This document shows positions 34,236-45,069 of a stretch of DNA of 64,000 nucleotides, one piece after another. The notes beneath the pieces are model-generated. The model was not told the origin of the DNA, did not search any database, and saw only the letters and a program-made list of their open reading frames with translations. A program made the position numbers and the translations under genes. The first letter of the stretch is position 1. Each line of letters starts with the position of its first letter. The DNA is from Cycas panzhihuaensis. Taxonomy: Eukaryota; Cycadophyta. The stretch spans positions 103,981,741 to 104,045,740 of the forward strand of contig CM041465.1 of NCBI GenBank assembly GCA_023213395.1, given 5' to 3'.

Positions 34236-35690
34236 CTATATTCTATCACAACAAATAATCCTCTTGGATAGCGATGCCAAGCAAGAATGGGATGAGGACT
34301 CCTTTACAAAGCGGATCATTCAAGACCTTCAAGTCGAGTAGGGCGTTCAACCCATTATACATGGTCTTCAAATATTCTCTGGTATAAGAATCGAATATAT
34401 ATATGCCCTCACTCTAACCTTAAGGAGCAAATTTTACATGATGCACATGCCTCTCCAACAGCAGGTCACTCGGGGTTCCTACGAACATACCACCGCTTAA
34501 AACATTCTTTCTTTTGGAAGGGACAAAAAGGAGATGTAAAGAGATATGTTTCCTCATGTGAAGTTTGTCAACGACATAAGACAGAAACAGTCAAGTCTCC
34601 AGGATTGCTGCAACCCCTTCCCATACCAAATCAACGATGGGAAGAAATTTCTATGGACTTCATCGTGGGTCTGCCCAAGTCAGAAGGAAAAGATGCTATA
34701 CTGGTGGTTGTTGATAGGCTAACTAAATATGCTCATTTCTGTGGCATTCAGGCCACATATAAGGCAAAGCAAATTGCTGAGGTCTTTTTAAAGGATATAC
34801 ACAGGTTGCATGGCATGCCCAAATGTATAGTCAGTGATCGGGATCCCAAGTTTACCAAGAATCTCCGGATGTAACTCTTCCATCTACTTGGTACTAAACT
34901 GACAATGAGCTCAGCCTACCATCCACAAACAGATGGACAAACCGAGGTGGTTAATAAGTGCCTTGAAGGATACCTTCTGTTATGCTCGATAAGCGAGGCA
35001 AGTGGCATCATTGGCTTCCTTTAGCGTAATGGTGGTATAATACAACCTATCATGCATGAATAGGAATGACTCGCTCCAAGCATTATATGGCTATGAACCA
35101 CCCACACTTAAAAACTATGCCATAATCAGTTCTAAGGTTCAAGCAGTCGAAGACCACATCCAACAAATAACACATATTCTTAAGCTACTCAAGGAAAATT
35201 TGAACCTTGCATGAAATCGGATGAAACAACAAGCAGATAAAAGGCAAAGTGAACGAGCATTTCAACCAGGTGATTGGGTATACTTACGGTTGCAACCGTA
35301 TAAGCAGGAATCTCTCAAACGGAATGGGAAACATAAGTTACAACCTCGATTTTATGGGCCTTACAAAATTCTCAAGAAGATTGGTGAAGTTGCATATGCC
35401 TTGGACTTACCACCACTATCAAGGATCCATAATGTCTTTCATGTTTCATGTCTCAAGAAGGTAATTGGGCAACAAGTACAAGTTCAAATGTAATTACTTA
35501 TATTAAATGAGGAGGGGCAACTTCAACTCATTCCAGAATGTATCATCGACCGAAGAATTCGACATCTACGATCCAGACAAATCATTGAGTATCTCATCAA
35601 ATGGAAACAACTTCATGAGAAGATGCAACACGGGAGAATGAACAATTTGTCCTAGAGCACTCGAGATCACCAAGCTTTGAGGGCAAAGCT
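34236..35690 (+). pseudogene. pol: G integrase with chromodomain-like tail (broken)
   Basis: Zinc-binding HHCC part: AGHSGFLRTYHRLKH and SCEVCQRHK (34460-34580). Catalytic core: EEISMDFIVGLPKSEG (first Asp, 34650), CIVSDRDPKFTK (second Asp, 34833) and [19 protein letters not shown] (Glu, near 34935). GPY/F part at 35340-35420: QPRFYGPYKILKKIGEVAY. The end near 35530-35630 (PECIIDRRIRHL, EYLIKWKQLHE) looks like the chromodomain that guides chromoviruses to chromatin. Catalytic residues remain, but a stop at 34874, a frame change around 34975-35060 and a stop at 35490 break it. Confidence 0.88.
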
Positions 35691-35705
35691 TTTTGTTGGG
35701 GACTT
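35691..35705 (+). other. Polypurine tract region of G
   Basis: TTGTTGGGGACTT directly precedes the 3' LTR, a common form next to chromovirus 3' LTRs. Confidence 0.65.
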
Positions 35706-36096
35706 TGTTAGGGATCCAACCCCTAACTTACCTTCTCTTATATTCTCTTATATTCTCTTATATCTTGTACTTCTTCTCTCTCTTATATCTTTATTTCTTC
35801 TACTTCTTCCCTTTTCTTAATATCCCACATGCATAAGTAGAAGGTTGTGTAGTGGTCATTGAGCACTATATATATTCATGTAATATCCCACATGCATAAG
35901 GAGACGGTTGAGTAGTAAGCATAGAGACATATATATATTTGTGTAATCCTTAGAGTAGGATATCTTGAATATCATTGTTATTTGCATGTAATTGGGAGGT
36001 TGCCCCCTCGAAGGGTATTGCAATATAAGTGCTCTTTTGGAGTTATTTGCTTATTATATTGGTGTGCAATTATCATTAAGGAGTGGTATCCTACCA
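35706..36096 (+). repeat. 3' LTR of G
   Basis: Starts TGTTAGGGATCC and ends CCTACCA, followed by ACTTT and the resumption of E1 gag. Three TTCTCTTATA units. Confidence 0.95.
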
Positions 36097-36894
36097 ACTT
36101 TGTGCAATGCTTTCATGATCTCCTTTACTCTACCAAGGCCACATTGCCTAAAGAGTTGAAGCGAGATCTCTTTGTCAATGCACTTTATCCTGAAGTACAT
36201 GTGGAAGTCCTTAAGATGGGGGCAACCACATGCGACTCTGTGATTATGAGGTGCTTGGCGTTGGAGGCCATTGAGATCCAAGCTGGACTCAAGAAACCTC
36301 CTAAGCCCTCACAATGTCGTGAGGTGCCTCCCCCAGTGAAGGAAACCAAACCTTCGCACCTCTCATCTGACTGGGAGGACCCTAGATCCTCTTACCTCCG
36401 CTATTCGCTCATTCGAGTGCATGATGAAAGAGCTTAAACTCCAGCCTCCTTCATCACTGACCTCCCATAAACCAGTTCAACAAGCTTCTTGTGTAGTACC
36501 CCCCAAAGGGGGTAATGTCCAACCTTCTCAAGCAAGGAGGATCGATCCTCCCCTTGAGAAGAGGTGGTGTTCCATCCACGGGGAGTGCTTCCACGATGAT
36601 TCGCATTATAGAGTGCAACACCCATGTGATGCCCCGCTGCGTGATTTGTCCCCTAGTTGGGCATCAAGGCCTAACCTTGATCAACCCATTTATAGAGACC
36701 TGTTCCCCAAACATGGGGAACGTGGTCATGATGTTCAGTAAAGGAACAATTAAAATTGGGATAGATCCCCCGATTCTCGCCCTTTGCATGGTAGAGGGAA
36801 GGGTGTGCGAAGGCCATCTTCTCCTTCATGCTCCCCTGATCGCCATACTCCATCACCTTCGCAGTCCCGTAACAAGGGAAAGAAGGTGATCTAA
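36097..36894 (+). pseudogene. gag: E1 gag, C-terminal part (broken)
   Basis: Resumes after G with VQCFHDLLYSTKATLPKELK-like text, then LFVNALYPEVHVEVLKMGAT and LALEAIEIQAGLKKPPKPSQ. A zinc-binding-like motif near 36567-36610 reads RWCSIHGECFHDDSHY (CxxH, then HxxxxY, where NA and E3 have Cys). The Arg/Ser-rich tail, with shifts near 36360 and 36740, runs to the protease start at 36898. It would bind the element RNA. Confidence 0.82.
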
Positions 36895-38181
36895 ATGCTT
36901 GAGACCACTCCCCTCTACGCTTTGACCCGGTCTCAAGTCATAAAGGAGGCAACGAGCGCCTCTGCGTTTACCTCGCAACTTGATCCTCCTCTGGAAGCCG
37001 TTCCTCTAGAGATTCCTGCACTTCCCAAGAGCATTCTCGTCCGCCTCGGTAGATTTGACTTTAGGAGAGCCCTTACCCAACCCACAGGGAGGGGTAAGCC
37101 CTTATCTGTAGTCGAAGAGGTTGTCACCGTGGCTATCGAGATGTCCATCATGGACATCTTGAGAAGTTACCCAGAGTAGCGAATGCTCCTCTTGGAAGCT
37201 CTAGGATTGAATGATGTGTCTGTTCACGCCTTGGGCACAACCCAAGGTTGCAAACCCATCATCTCTTTTGATCCCAGAGATCTTCCTGCATCTAGTGGAA
37301 GGGAACGCCAATGGAACTTCCCTTTCATTATTACCATAGATACTCTTGATTGCACGTTGCGAAGAACTGTCATGGACAATGGTTCTTCTATCAATGCCAT
37401 GCCCTTATACGTTATGCAAGAGCTTGGCATCTCTACCTTGGAACCTGTTCCATGGTATTGTCAGGGTTATGATGGTAGTGAGAAGACTCCCTTAGGATCT
37501 GTCTCGATACCTCTTACTCTCGAGGATAAGACTATCATAACTGACATCGTTATCCTTAATGTTGACGTTGATTACAACCTGCTTCTGGGTTGACCATGGC
37601 TTGACCAAATGGGAGCCGTGTTTTCCACCCATTGGGGGAAACTTAAATTTGTCCATAATGGATAAATAAAAGTCATCTCCCATGAGCGATCGCTCGCCAA
37701 ACAAGCTAGGCCTTCCGCTCAGGTGTGCCATGGCCATATGAAGGGGAACAAACGCCCTTACGATTATGTTTTGACCTGCTCCATCAGAATCCCCGATTCC
37801 TCTTACCACGAAGAAGATCCCACATCCTCTTCTCCTGATTTGACGCGTTTTGCCCCCATTGGTGTCGGAAGCTATGGGTACCTCACAATGTTTAATGATG
37901 ACGGGTCCCATAGCGAGGATGAGGATCGTCCTCATCCAGTTTCGTTTCTCCACACTAGTGTGGGGCATCCTCCTAGTCCTAGGTGTCCTCTTAGGACCCC
38001 TTTTGTTATAGAGCCTGGTCATTTTTACATGTCACATGACATTGCGCATGTCGATCATCATGTTCCTAGCTCTTCCATCCCATCACCTTTCGCAGGTGAT
38101 GATGTTAAGAGTTTCCCTCTTACTTTTTACGAGGGACCTCTCCCTGACTCTCCTTTAGAGTCCCTTGGGGATGATGGGTAG
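36895..38181 (+). pseudogene. E1 retropepsin and spacer (broken)
   Basis: Starts MLETTPLYALTRSQVIKEAT (36898). The protease core at 37300-37590 shows WNFPFIITIDTLDCTLRRT, then VMDNGSSINAMPLYVM (Asp-Asn-Gly-Ser-Ser active site) and VDVDYNLLLG. The spacer continues with PWLDQMGAVFSTHWGKLKF and VGSYGYLTMFNDDGSHSEDE, rich in Pro/Ser/Asp. Stops at 37177, 37591 and 37663 break it. Protease would release gag and pol proteins. Confidence 0.82.
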
Positions 38182-38283
38182 CTTTCAGGCCATACCGGTC
38201 CTATCGCTCCCACGCTATCCTGTGCCTCGTCCATTCGAAATCAGGTCATCCATGGGGTAGACTACTTTGAAGACGACGAGGCT

Positions 38284-39347
38284 TTGCTGGAGCACTTAAC
38301 CGGCTCCATGCCCAGTTTACCTTTTAGTTACCATAAGCTTGGCCACCAGAAGGTCCTAACGATTGGGTCCATGCTAGCTGACCTAATCCCTTCTTCTATT
38401 TCCTCTCTCCCTGTCGATCTTGCTCCCTTCCATTTCGAGGAGGGGAATGCTATGTGCATGGGGGAAACTCAGGACATAGTCCTTGCCCTAGATAAGATCA
38501 TTAAGGTAGGAGCAGAATGTACCCCTAACAAAGTGAGGGAATACTCCCTCCTGTTTTGGGAATTCCACAATGTATTCATGTGGGACTACTCAGACACGAA
38601 GGGGATTGACCCCTCCATCATCATGCATAACCTTACGACCATTCTTGACGCTCACCTTGTGTGTCAGAAGCAGTGTCCCCTTCACCTGAAGCTTTCAGCT
38701 ACCATTAAGATGGAGGTTGAGAAGCTTCTAGATGCGGGACTTATTTCTTCCATTGATTACCCTAAGTGGGTATTGAATATGGTTCCTGTTGCCAAAAAGA
38801 ATGGGACCATTTGCATTTGTGTTGACTTCTGCGACATAAATAACGCTTGTCCTAAGGACAACTTTCCTCTTCCCTTCATTGATCAAATAATTGATTGTAC
38901 GACTGGATTCGAAGTTATGCCCTTAATGGACGGCTTCTTCGGCTATAACCAAATTCAAATTTCCCCTGAAGACCACCATAAGATGGCCTTCACTATGCCA
39001 TGGGTTCCTTTGCCTACAAGGCAATGCCCTTTGGTCTTAAGAATGTAGGGGCTACTTATCAAAGAGCCATGTATTTTATCTTTCATAACCTTATCAACAA
39101 TACATTGGAGGTCTTCATGGACGATATGATGGGCCTTTCACGTACCAGAGCCCATCATCCCTCTGACTTGCATGCCATCTTCACAAAATGCTGCAAGTAT
39201 CACGTCAGCCTAAACCCGCTCAAATGCGTGTTTGCCGTCACTTCAGGCAAACTCTTGGGTTTCCTCGTGTCCCAACAAGGAATCCAAATTGATCCGGAAA
39301 AAGTCAAGGCAATCCTTGACATGCTACCGCCTAGGACTCAACGATAA
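38284..39347 (+). pseudogene. pol: E1 reverse transcriptase (one shift)
   Basis: Long frame from 38284 to 39048, then a one-base loss near 39003 (TGGGTTCC where E3 has TGGGGTACC) moves the rest to 39000-39347. Motifs: VREYSLLFWEFHNVFMWDYS, VEKLLDAGLISSIDYPKWV, VAKKNGTICICVDFCDINNA (usual Arg replaced by Cys), MPLMDGFFGYNQIQISPEDH, AYKAMPFGLKNVGATYQRAM and the active-site VFMDDMMGLS, in which both Asp are kept. TSGKLLGFLVSQQGIQI is the thumb start. Apart from the shift it is the best preserved RT here. Confidence 0.9.
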
Positions 39348-39980
39348 ATTAAGTCGTTTCTAGGTAGGCTTGGTTTTCTGAGGCGTTTCTTGGCAAATTT
39401 CGCTATAAATACCAAGCCTCTTACAAACCTATTGAAGAAAGAAGCCACTTTTGTTTAGTCAGACAAGACCCAAAAGGCCTTCGTACGACTCAAGGAAGCT
39501 CTCGTTTCTGCCCCTACACTAGCACCTCCTTGCTTTGATAGGCATTTCATTCTGTACACCTCAGCAACTGATGAATCCCTAGGCACAATGCTCGCATAGG
39601 AGGATAATTTGGGAATTGAGAGGGCTATTTATTTCATCAGCCACACTCTCGTTGCCACTGAATTAAACTATCCTCCCACTGAAAAGGAATGCCTCTCCTT
39701 GGTCCATACGACCAAAAAGTTTAAGCATTACTTACTTGGCAATACAACCAAGGTGATTGTTTAATCCAATCCCTTGTGTTACTTGCTTACTCGTTTGGAC
39801 TTGACGGGTAGGGCAGGCTGTTGGGCCATCCTACTTCAAGAGTTTGACTTACAAGTCATTAACAGGAAGTCGAAGAAGGGAATGATAGTAGCAGAGCAAT
39901 TAGCCGATGCTGCCATTCCCAACGTGAGCGGCATTCCTATTGACGACTCTTTCCCGGACGAGTCTATTATGACCGTCTAA
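39348..39980 (+). pseudogene. pol: E1 RNase H of pol (gRH, broken)
   Basis: Connection part FLGRLGFLRRFLANFAINTK, then RNase H: HFILYTSATDESLGTMLA (Asp), AIYFISHTLVATELNYPPTEKECLSLV (given as two motifs, YFISHTLV and EKECLSLV, the latter with Glu), LTRLDLTGRAGCWAILLQEFD and KGMIVAEQLADAAIP with the final Asp. Stops near 39458, 39597 and 39763. It is distinct from the second RNase H at 45070. Confidence 0.82.
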
Positions 39981-40020
39981 GATGCTTCTCCTCACCCACT
40001 CGCTGATAGCGAGTAGTATG

Positions 40021-41257
40021 GCGATATTGTGCGATATCTGACTCAGCAAGAATATCGCCCTGAAGCTAGCAATAAGGTTAGGTCGCGCATCCGCGCCACC
40101 GCTAGGCAACACTTCCTCATGGACGAAGTGTTGTACAAGAGATCCTTCGACGGGATTCTGCTTCGCTGCGTCGCTCCTGATGAAGCGGACCAAATACTCC
40201 ATGAATGCCATCATGGCATTTGTGGGGGCCACTTTAGGGGCTAATCCATGGCCTAAAGGATCCTCCGCATGGGTTATTACTAGCCATCCTTGTTCAAGGA
40301 TGCCCACGCTTGTGCCCTTAGATGTCGGCGATGTCAGGAGCACGCCAATGTCTCTCACATACCTTCCGAGGCTTTGCACCCTATCGTGTCTCCGTGGCCC
40401 TTCTCTCAATAGAGCTTGGACCTCATTGGGGCTATATCGCCGCCATCCTCTACACAACATAAATACATCTTAACTGCTACCGAATACTTCACTAAATGGG
40501 CAGAGGCAATCCTCCTGTCCACTACCCCTGGCAAGATGATAGCCACCTTCGTCTACTAATATATTATTTGTTGCTTCGGGATTCCAGATGTCCTAATTAT
40601 ATATAATGGAACTTCCTTCTGTAATAAGGAAATGGATGAGCTATGCGAGAGATTCAAAATCTCGTATAAGATGTCATCCCCTTATTACCCCCAAGCAAAC
40701 GAACAAATTGAATCTTTCAACAAAATGCTCGTCAAAATTCTAAAGAAGACCATTGCCCAATCTCAAAGAAATTGGTACATCCAACTCCCTTCCGTCTTGT
40801 GGGCTTATCGCACTTCCATCTGCATGGCTACCGAAATGACTCCATTCTTGTTAGTCTACAGAACCGAGGTGGTACTCCCACTGGAAGTGGAGATCCCCTC
40901 TCTACGGGTTTCCCTTCAAGGCCTCATTGACGAGGATTCTATTCACCAGGCTTGCCTCCTGGACCTCGAACCCTGGATGAGAGGCACTTAATGGCTTACC
41001 AAGTGAATCTCACTTTGAAGGCTCACTTACAAAGGACACACGACAAACGTCTTCATGCTTGTCCTTTGTGCCCTGGGAACCACGTCCTTAAATTGGAGTA
41101 CCTTTACGATCGCTTGGCTAAATTCGGGCCCAAATGGGTATGCCCCTTCATCGTTCTCAAAAGCCTCGATAACGGTGCATACAAGATAGCTACCCTGGAA
41201 GGCTTAGAATTTGAGAAAGTGGTCAATGGAAAGTTCCTTAAGAAGTTTTATGCATGA
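40021..41257 (+). pseudogene. pol: E1 integrase (broken, second catalytic Asp changed)
   Basis: Zinc part: ECHHGICGGHFRG (40203) and, after shifts, CRRCQEHA (40325). Core: the SLDLIGAI motif near 40410 (first Asp), IIYNGTSFCN near 40605, where the family motif has Asp-Asn-Gly and a GAT to TAT change gives Tyr, and YYPQANEQIESFNKML near 40683 (Glu kept). Then WAYRTSICMATEMTPFLLVY. The C-terminal part at 40952-41257 includes KFGPKWVCPFIVLKSLDNGAY and ends KKFYA. Stops near 40243 and 40558 and a shift at about 40975. Integration would not be expected from this copy. Confidence 0.85.
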
Positions 41258-41745
41258 TCTTTCTGCTTTTTCTTTGCGTTGCTCTGAAATGAGCCTAAAC
41301 TACTATCTTAAATTGTTCCTATTTCTTCCAACCATGGATAGAAGGGCAATTTAAGATGGATTTTTGCTTTTTCTTCTGGTTCCTCCTGCGGAACCTGCAT
41401 TCCCGTATCCTCTCGGGAACCTTTGTCCTCCTATTTGGGCATCTCCCGACTAGGACGACGCCTTGGAGTATCATCACTCCCCTCTCCTGCCTGTTGTTTC
41501 CTTCGCATATTCTGTTATGCTCCTCCGTGGATGTGCATGTCGCTTTATTTCTAACCTCACACCTCTCGATCACCTCAGTTTATGGTGGATGTGTATGTTC
41601 CTGTTAGACATATAGCCATACATGGAAGGAAATACATGCATATTTACAACCAAATATTTACAACATACAAAATAAAACACATATGCTATCTCTATCATAC
41701 ATAATACATACCATTTCATATCAAAATAGGGTTCCAATTACCCCG

Positions 41746-41786
<41 letters not shown>

Positions 41787-42059
41787 GTATAAAATGTCAT
41801 GGTACATCATGCATATAGGAAGTTGGGATCCTTATAGGGGGGTACAATCATGTGAGCCTACATATGACCCCCTGGAGGCCCGTGCTTTCTTATCAAAATC
41901 AAATATACATCTCATCTGCTACTACTGTCCTGATCCTGGGGTGCCATCCCCTGGTCTGTGTGATCCCTCTCCTGGGGACCACATCCCTCTGAGGCTCCTT
42001 CTGGGCCTCAGCGAGCTGCCTACCTTACTCCCCTCATCCCGAGGTCATATCAGGGTCGT
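41258..42059 (+). other. Post-integrase trailer of E1, no gene
   Basis: The part with GAAATGAGCCTAAACTACTATC (41288-41309) is shared with NA (near 19590) and E0 (near 49116), so it is part of the element. No reading frame here is shared between copies. It also holds the 3' end of the minus-strand antisense gene and a (TA)n/(TATG)n run at 41745-41790. Confidence 0.6.
41745..41790. repeat. (TA)n and (TATG)n microsatellite
   Basis: About 30 bases of TA followed by TATG/TGTA units, in the trailer of the antisense gene. Confidence 0.9.
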
Positions 42060-43850
42060 AGCCACTATGTGTGTGTAGGTCTGGCTCCTGCTCGACCTTG
42101 AGGCCATCTGCTCCACCAGCTGATCGTATTGGGCCTTGATACGATCCCTCTCTCCTCAGAGCCCCTCCTCTGTCACCTTGAGTCGCTCCTCTAGTACTGC
42201 TATGCAGACCTTGCTCTCTGCATCTCCTCCTGGTCCACCCTTAGCCTCTAAGACCTGGACTCGTCTATGCAGCTCATCCCGCTTGCCCCTGGCCGCATCG
42301 AGCTCTCACTGCAGCTACCCCCAGAATGTCATGTGTTCTTGGGACTCTGTAGCCTAGATGTCTCTCACCCTCGCCAGTGGGGTGAATGCTTGCATATGGG
42401 CTCTTGCCGACCTGGGCGCATCCTCTGCCTAGATGGGCGGTTGCCCCTCTGCGTAGACCTAAGGGAACATCTCCCTCACCATGGCCTCCACTAGTCTCTG
42501 GACCTCTGCTACACTTGTTAATGCAACATGCCATGTGTCAGTGTATATCCTCACTACATACCATGATATAATGAAACCAAGTATCTATCTGGATGTCAAA
42601 CGACTAAGGAAACAGTTAGGTCTCACCTGCCATGGCCACTGGCTCCTCTGCTCGGGTGACATCCTCGTCTCCTGGCCCTCCGCCAGCTGCAGGTACCTCA
42701 TCCTTAGGTACCTCCTCTGCCTCAACCTCTCTCCTAGTAGGGACTGGCTCGACCCTCGCCTCTCTGGATCTCCTCACGATCCGTAGTCTGCGGCCCCTGG
42801 TCTCTGGCACTTTACTATCCTCAGCGGCTCCTGATGGGCTTGCCCCTCCTCTGGCAGTCCTGGATGGTCCTACTGCTCCTCCTGCTGACTGTGATGGACC
42901 TACCTCTCCTATAGGTCATGATGGGCCAGTCCCATCTCCTCCATCATCATTGTCATAGTCATTGCCATCGCTGTCATCATTGTCATCGATGGGTGCCCCT
43001 GCTCCGCCCGCTCCGTCATCACTCTCCCACCTCACTGCCCTGTATGGCTCTGCTATATAGTCTGTCAAAGTGAGGAGGTTGAGTGACGTCGCATCGACCG
43101 ACTAACAGACATGGGCCTGGTCATCTATCCCTCCAAGCTGTGTCTGCCATCTGTGGACCATTAGGGCCCACTCTGCTATGGGGTATGGCCTCCCTGCTGG
43201 TGCCACTACCATAAAATGGTCAAAGAATTAATACTGCAATAGCGTGCTATAAGAGAATCCTCCTCTACCAGATCTCTGGATGGTGTCTAGCTGGGTGACG
43301 AGGTTCGTCGCAACTAGGGTAGCCCAATCCATCCTCTCGTCGACCTCGCACTGGTGCGCCAAATCCACCCAGCCTCCAGGGATCTCCTTGTAGTTCTATT
43401 TCTAGGAAATCTGGAAAAGAATGCATAGTACTATCAGCTTCCTCACTTGAGGAATCTGTGACATGAGCATAGTCTGGAGGGCAACTCCCCTCCGCTCTTA
43501 CCTATCGGTCCTTATGAAAAACTGGGCTACAACTCTGTGTGCTGCCTCAGTGCTAGGCACCACTCCTAGCCTCACTAGCCTCCCTGTCGCTGGAACTCCC
43601 AGAATCTGCCTGATATCCCCTGGGGTAATAGTGACGTCACCTATCTGGGGCAAGTGAAATATATACCTCTGTCAATCCTAGTGTGACACGATGTCAACTA
43701 GAAGCCTCTGGTCTAATGTGAACTGAGGTGTCTTGAGGGCCTTGTATAGGCCACACCTCTACAGATTCACCTTATCCTCTTAGGATGCCATCTCCATGTA
43801 GCTCAGTATGGGCATGCCTACGTTCTCGCAGTTGTCCACTGTAATAAGTA
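42060..43850 (-). pseudogene. E1 antisense gene: plant-mobile-domain-like protein with coiled coil
   Basis: Read from 43850 down. VDNCENVGMPILSYMEMAS starts the recognisable part. FHLPQIGDVTITPGDIRQI and LGVPATGRLVRLG (about 43660-43560) resemble the core of the plant mobile domain (PF10536, also called aminotransferase-like). WATLVATNLVTQLDTIQ and YPIAEWALMVHRWQ follow. Then an Asp-rich stretch (about 43010-42940), a Ser/Gly/Pro stretch, and PETRGRRLRIVRRS with EEPVAMAG. After a likely intron, exon 2 has AEVQRLVEAMVREMFP and a coiled coil (RVQVLEAKGG, YDQLVEQMASRSSRSQTYTH). About ten stops interrupt it. The family assignment is by motif recall and needs a profile search. Confidence 0.62.
42509..42626 (-). 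other. Putative intron in the E1 antisense gene
   Basis: On the minus strand the donor is GGCAG|GTGAGACC and the acceptor GTGTAG|CAGAGG, 118 bases apart. The protein parts on each side match NA and E0 at the same joint. Confidence 0.65.
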
Positions 43851-45069
43851 CCTGCAATCATAAAAAATCAGTCAAGGTCACCCTCTTAATAGTCACCTAT
43901 GCTCCTAGCTTCCTTTATGACCTTCCTGCCTGAGTTTTGGGGGCTGTTTGGCCTGTCTTTTATTTTTTCTAGTTTTCTGCCTGTGTACCGCCCCAAATTT
44001 AGTGGTACTGCTAAATTTGGAGCGAGTATCGTGGCGATCACTTTCCTATAGTGATCTCGCGGCCAAGATCACGATGCTGTGATCTTGGATACGATACGAA
44101 CAGTACCCCCCCTAAAAAGGGGGGTTTCTGCCTAGAAAATCCCAATTTTTTTTTTGTGGTGGACCCTCGTGGGGCCCACCGGGACCAGGGCTCCCTAATA
44201 CCCAGGTCCTTGCCTCTTTTCGGGTCTAATTCAGACTCTGAGAGGCATCCAATTGCCCATAAGGGGCATAAAAAATGCATTAAATTAACTGAAAAGTGAT
44301 AAACTTTGAGCTTCGAAATGGGGAAGGTTTTGCGAGATCCACTCACTGGGTTTGGCCTGACTGTCACCATCTTATCTCCTTAGTCGTAACGACTCTCGCT
44401 ATGCTCAGATCCAATGGTTGGATCATCTCCTACATGCCTCCGAAGTTGGGTAGCGCTCCACGTCATAAGGAAATGGCTCTAGTTTTGTACAAGAGCTAGT
44501 GAAAATGAATCCTAGTTTTATTCGTTTTCCTTATATAGGCGAGGGCCCCTATGGGCACTTCTTCTATTTCTGACCTCGCGATAGTCGTTGGGACCGTCTC
44601 GTTGCCCTGATGGCCTTTGCCTTCTAGCCCTGTCGCCTATTGTGCTCTAGTGATGCCCTTTTTGCCCTCCCTTGTAAGGGCATTTATGGTGCCTCATTAT
44701 CGCACTTTTGCTAGGGCCCTTCTGCATCGTTTTACGTGTCGCTCCCGTGCATGCCTGAGTTTATACTTGTTTGGCTTATTTCGCCACCTTGGACTCATTT
44801 TCACAGACCTTTTTTGCTCCTGGGATCTCCAAAGGGAATGCTCCCCTGTCCGGGGGCATGTTTTGCTTCCCAAAACAACCTTTGGCACTCCAGGGCGTCT
44901 TTTCTCCGCCCACTCTTAGCCAGTGGCCAGATTTCTCACTCTCGTTCTCGGGTAACCTCATTGCTAGGTCCTCCTACCCTTCTCGGCCACCTTCTCACTT
45001 TCCATTCGAGTCTTTCTTTTACTTTCATTGCTATTTGTTTGCTACCAGAGCTTAGTATCCTGACATATC
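43851..45069. other. Divergent spacer between antisense gene and aRNH (E1)
   Basis: Contains no recognised gene. It includes CCACCGGGACCAGGGCTCCC near 44175 and an AAGATCACGATGCTGTGATC block near 44066, both shared with NA (12545-12700). Frames in the right part (for example 44617-44919 and 44736-45055) overlap each other and have no family signal. The two genes point away from this spacer, so their promoters should lie here. I see no clear TATA box. Confidence 0.55.

Larger units (their letters stand above)
30054..36096 (+). mobile_element. G: young Ty3/gypsy chromovirus-type insertion
   Basis: Complete element with 401- and 391-bp LTRs, target duplication ACTTT on both sides (30049-30053 and 36097-36101), and gag-protease-RT-RNase H-integrase order with a chromodomain-like tail. 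The LTRs differ by one base and one 10-bp repeat unit, so it is the youngest insertion here. All coding parts nevertheless contain shifts or stops. The small size and short LTRs fit the smaller plant chromoviruses (Reina- or IFG7-like). The exact clade is not settled. Confidence 0.93.

Noticed and set aside
30054-36096. Endogenous pararetrovirus as the source of the RT at 33 kb
   Set aside because: The unit has LTRs, a 5-bp target duplication, integrase and a chromodomain-like tail, which pararetroviruses lack.
36054-38022. Long minus-strand frames opposite E1 gag and protease
   Set aside because: They are shadows of the plus-strand coding region. The plus strand carries the conserved motifs and start.
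44617-45055. Possible extra gene upstream of aRNH in E1
   Set aside because: Several overlapping frames exist, but none is kept in NA or E0 and none shows a family motif. I treat the region as the divergent spacer.
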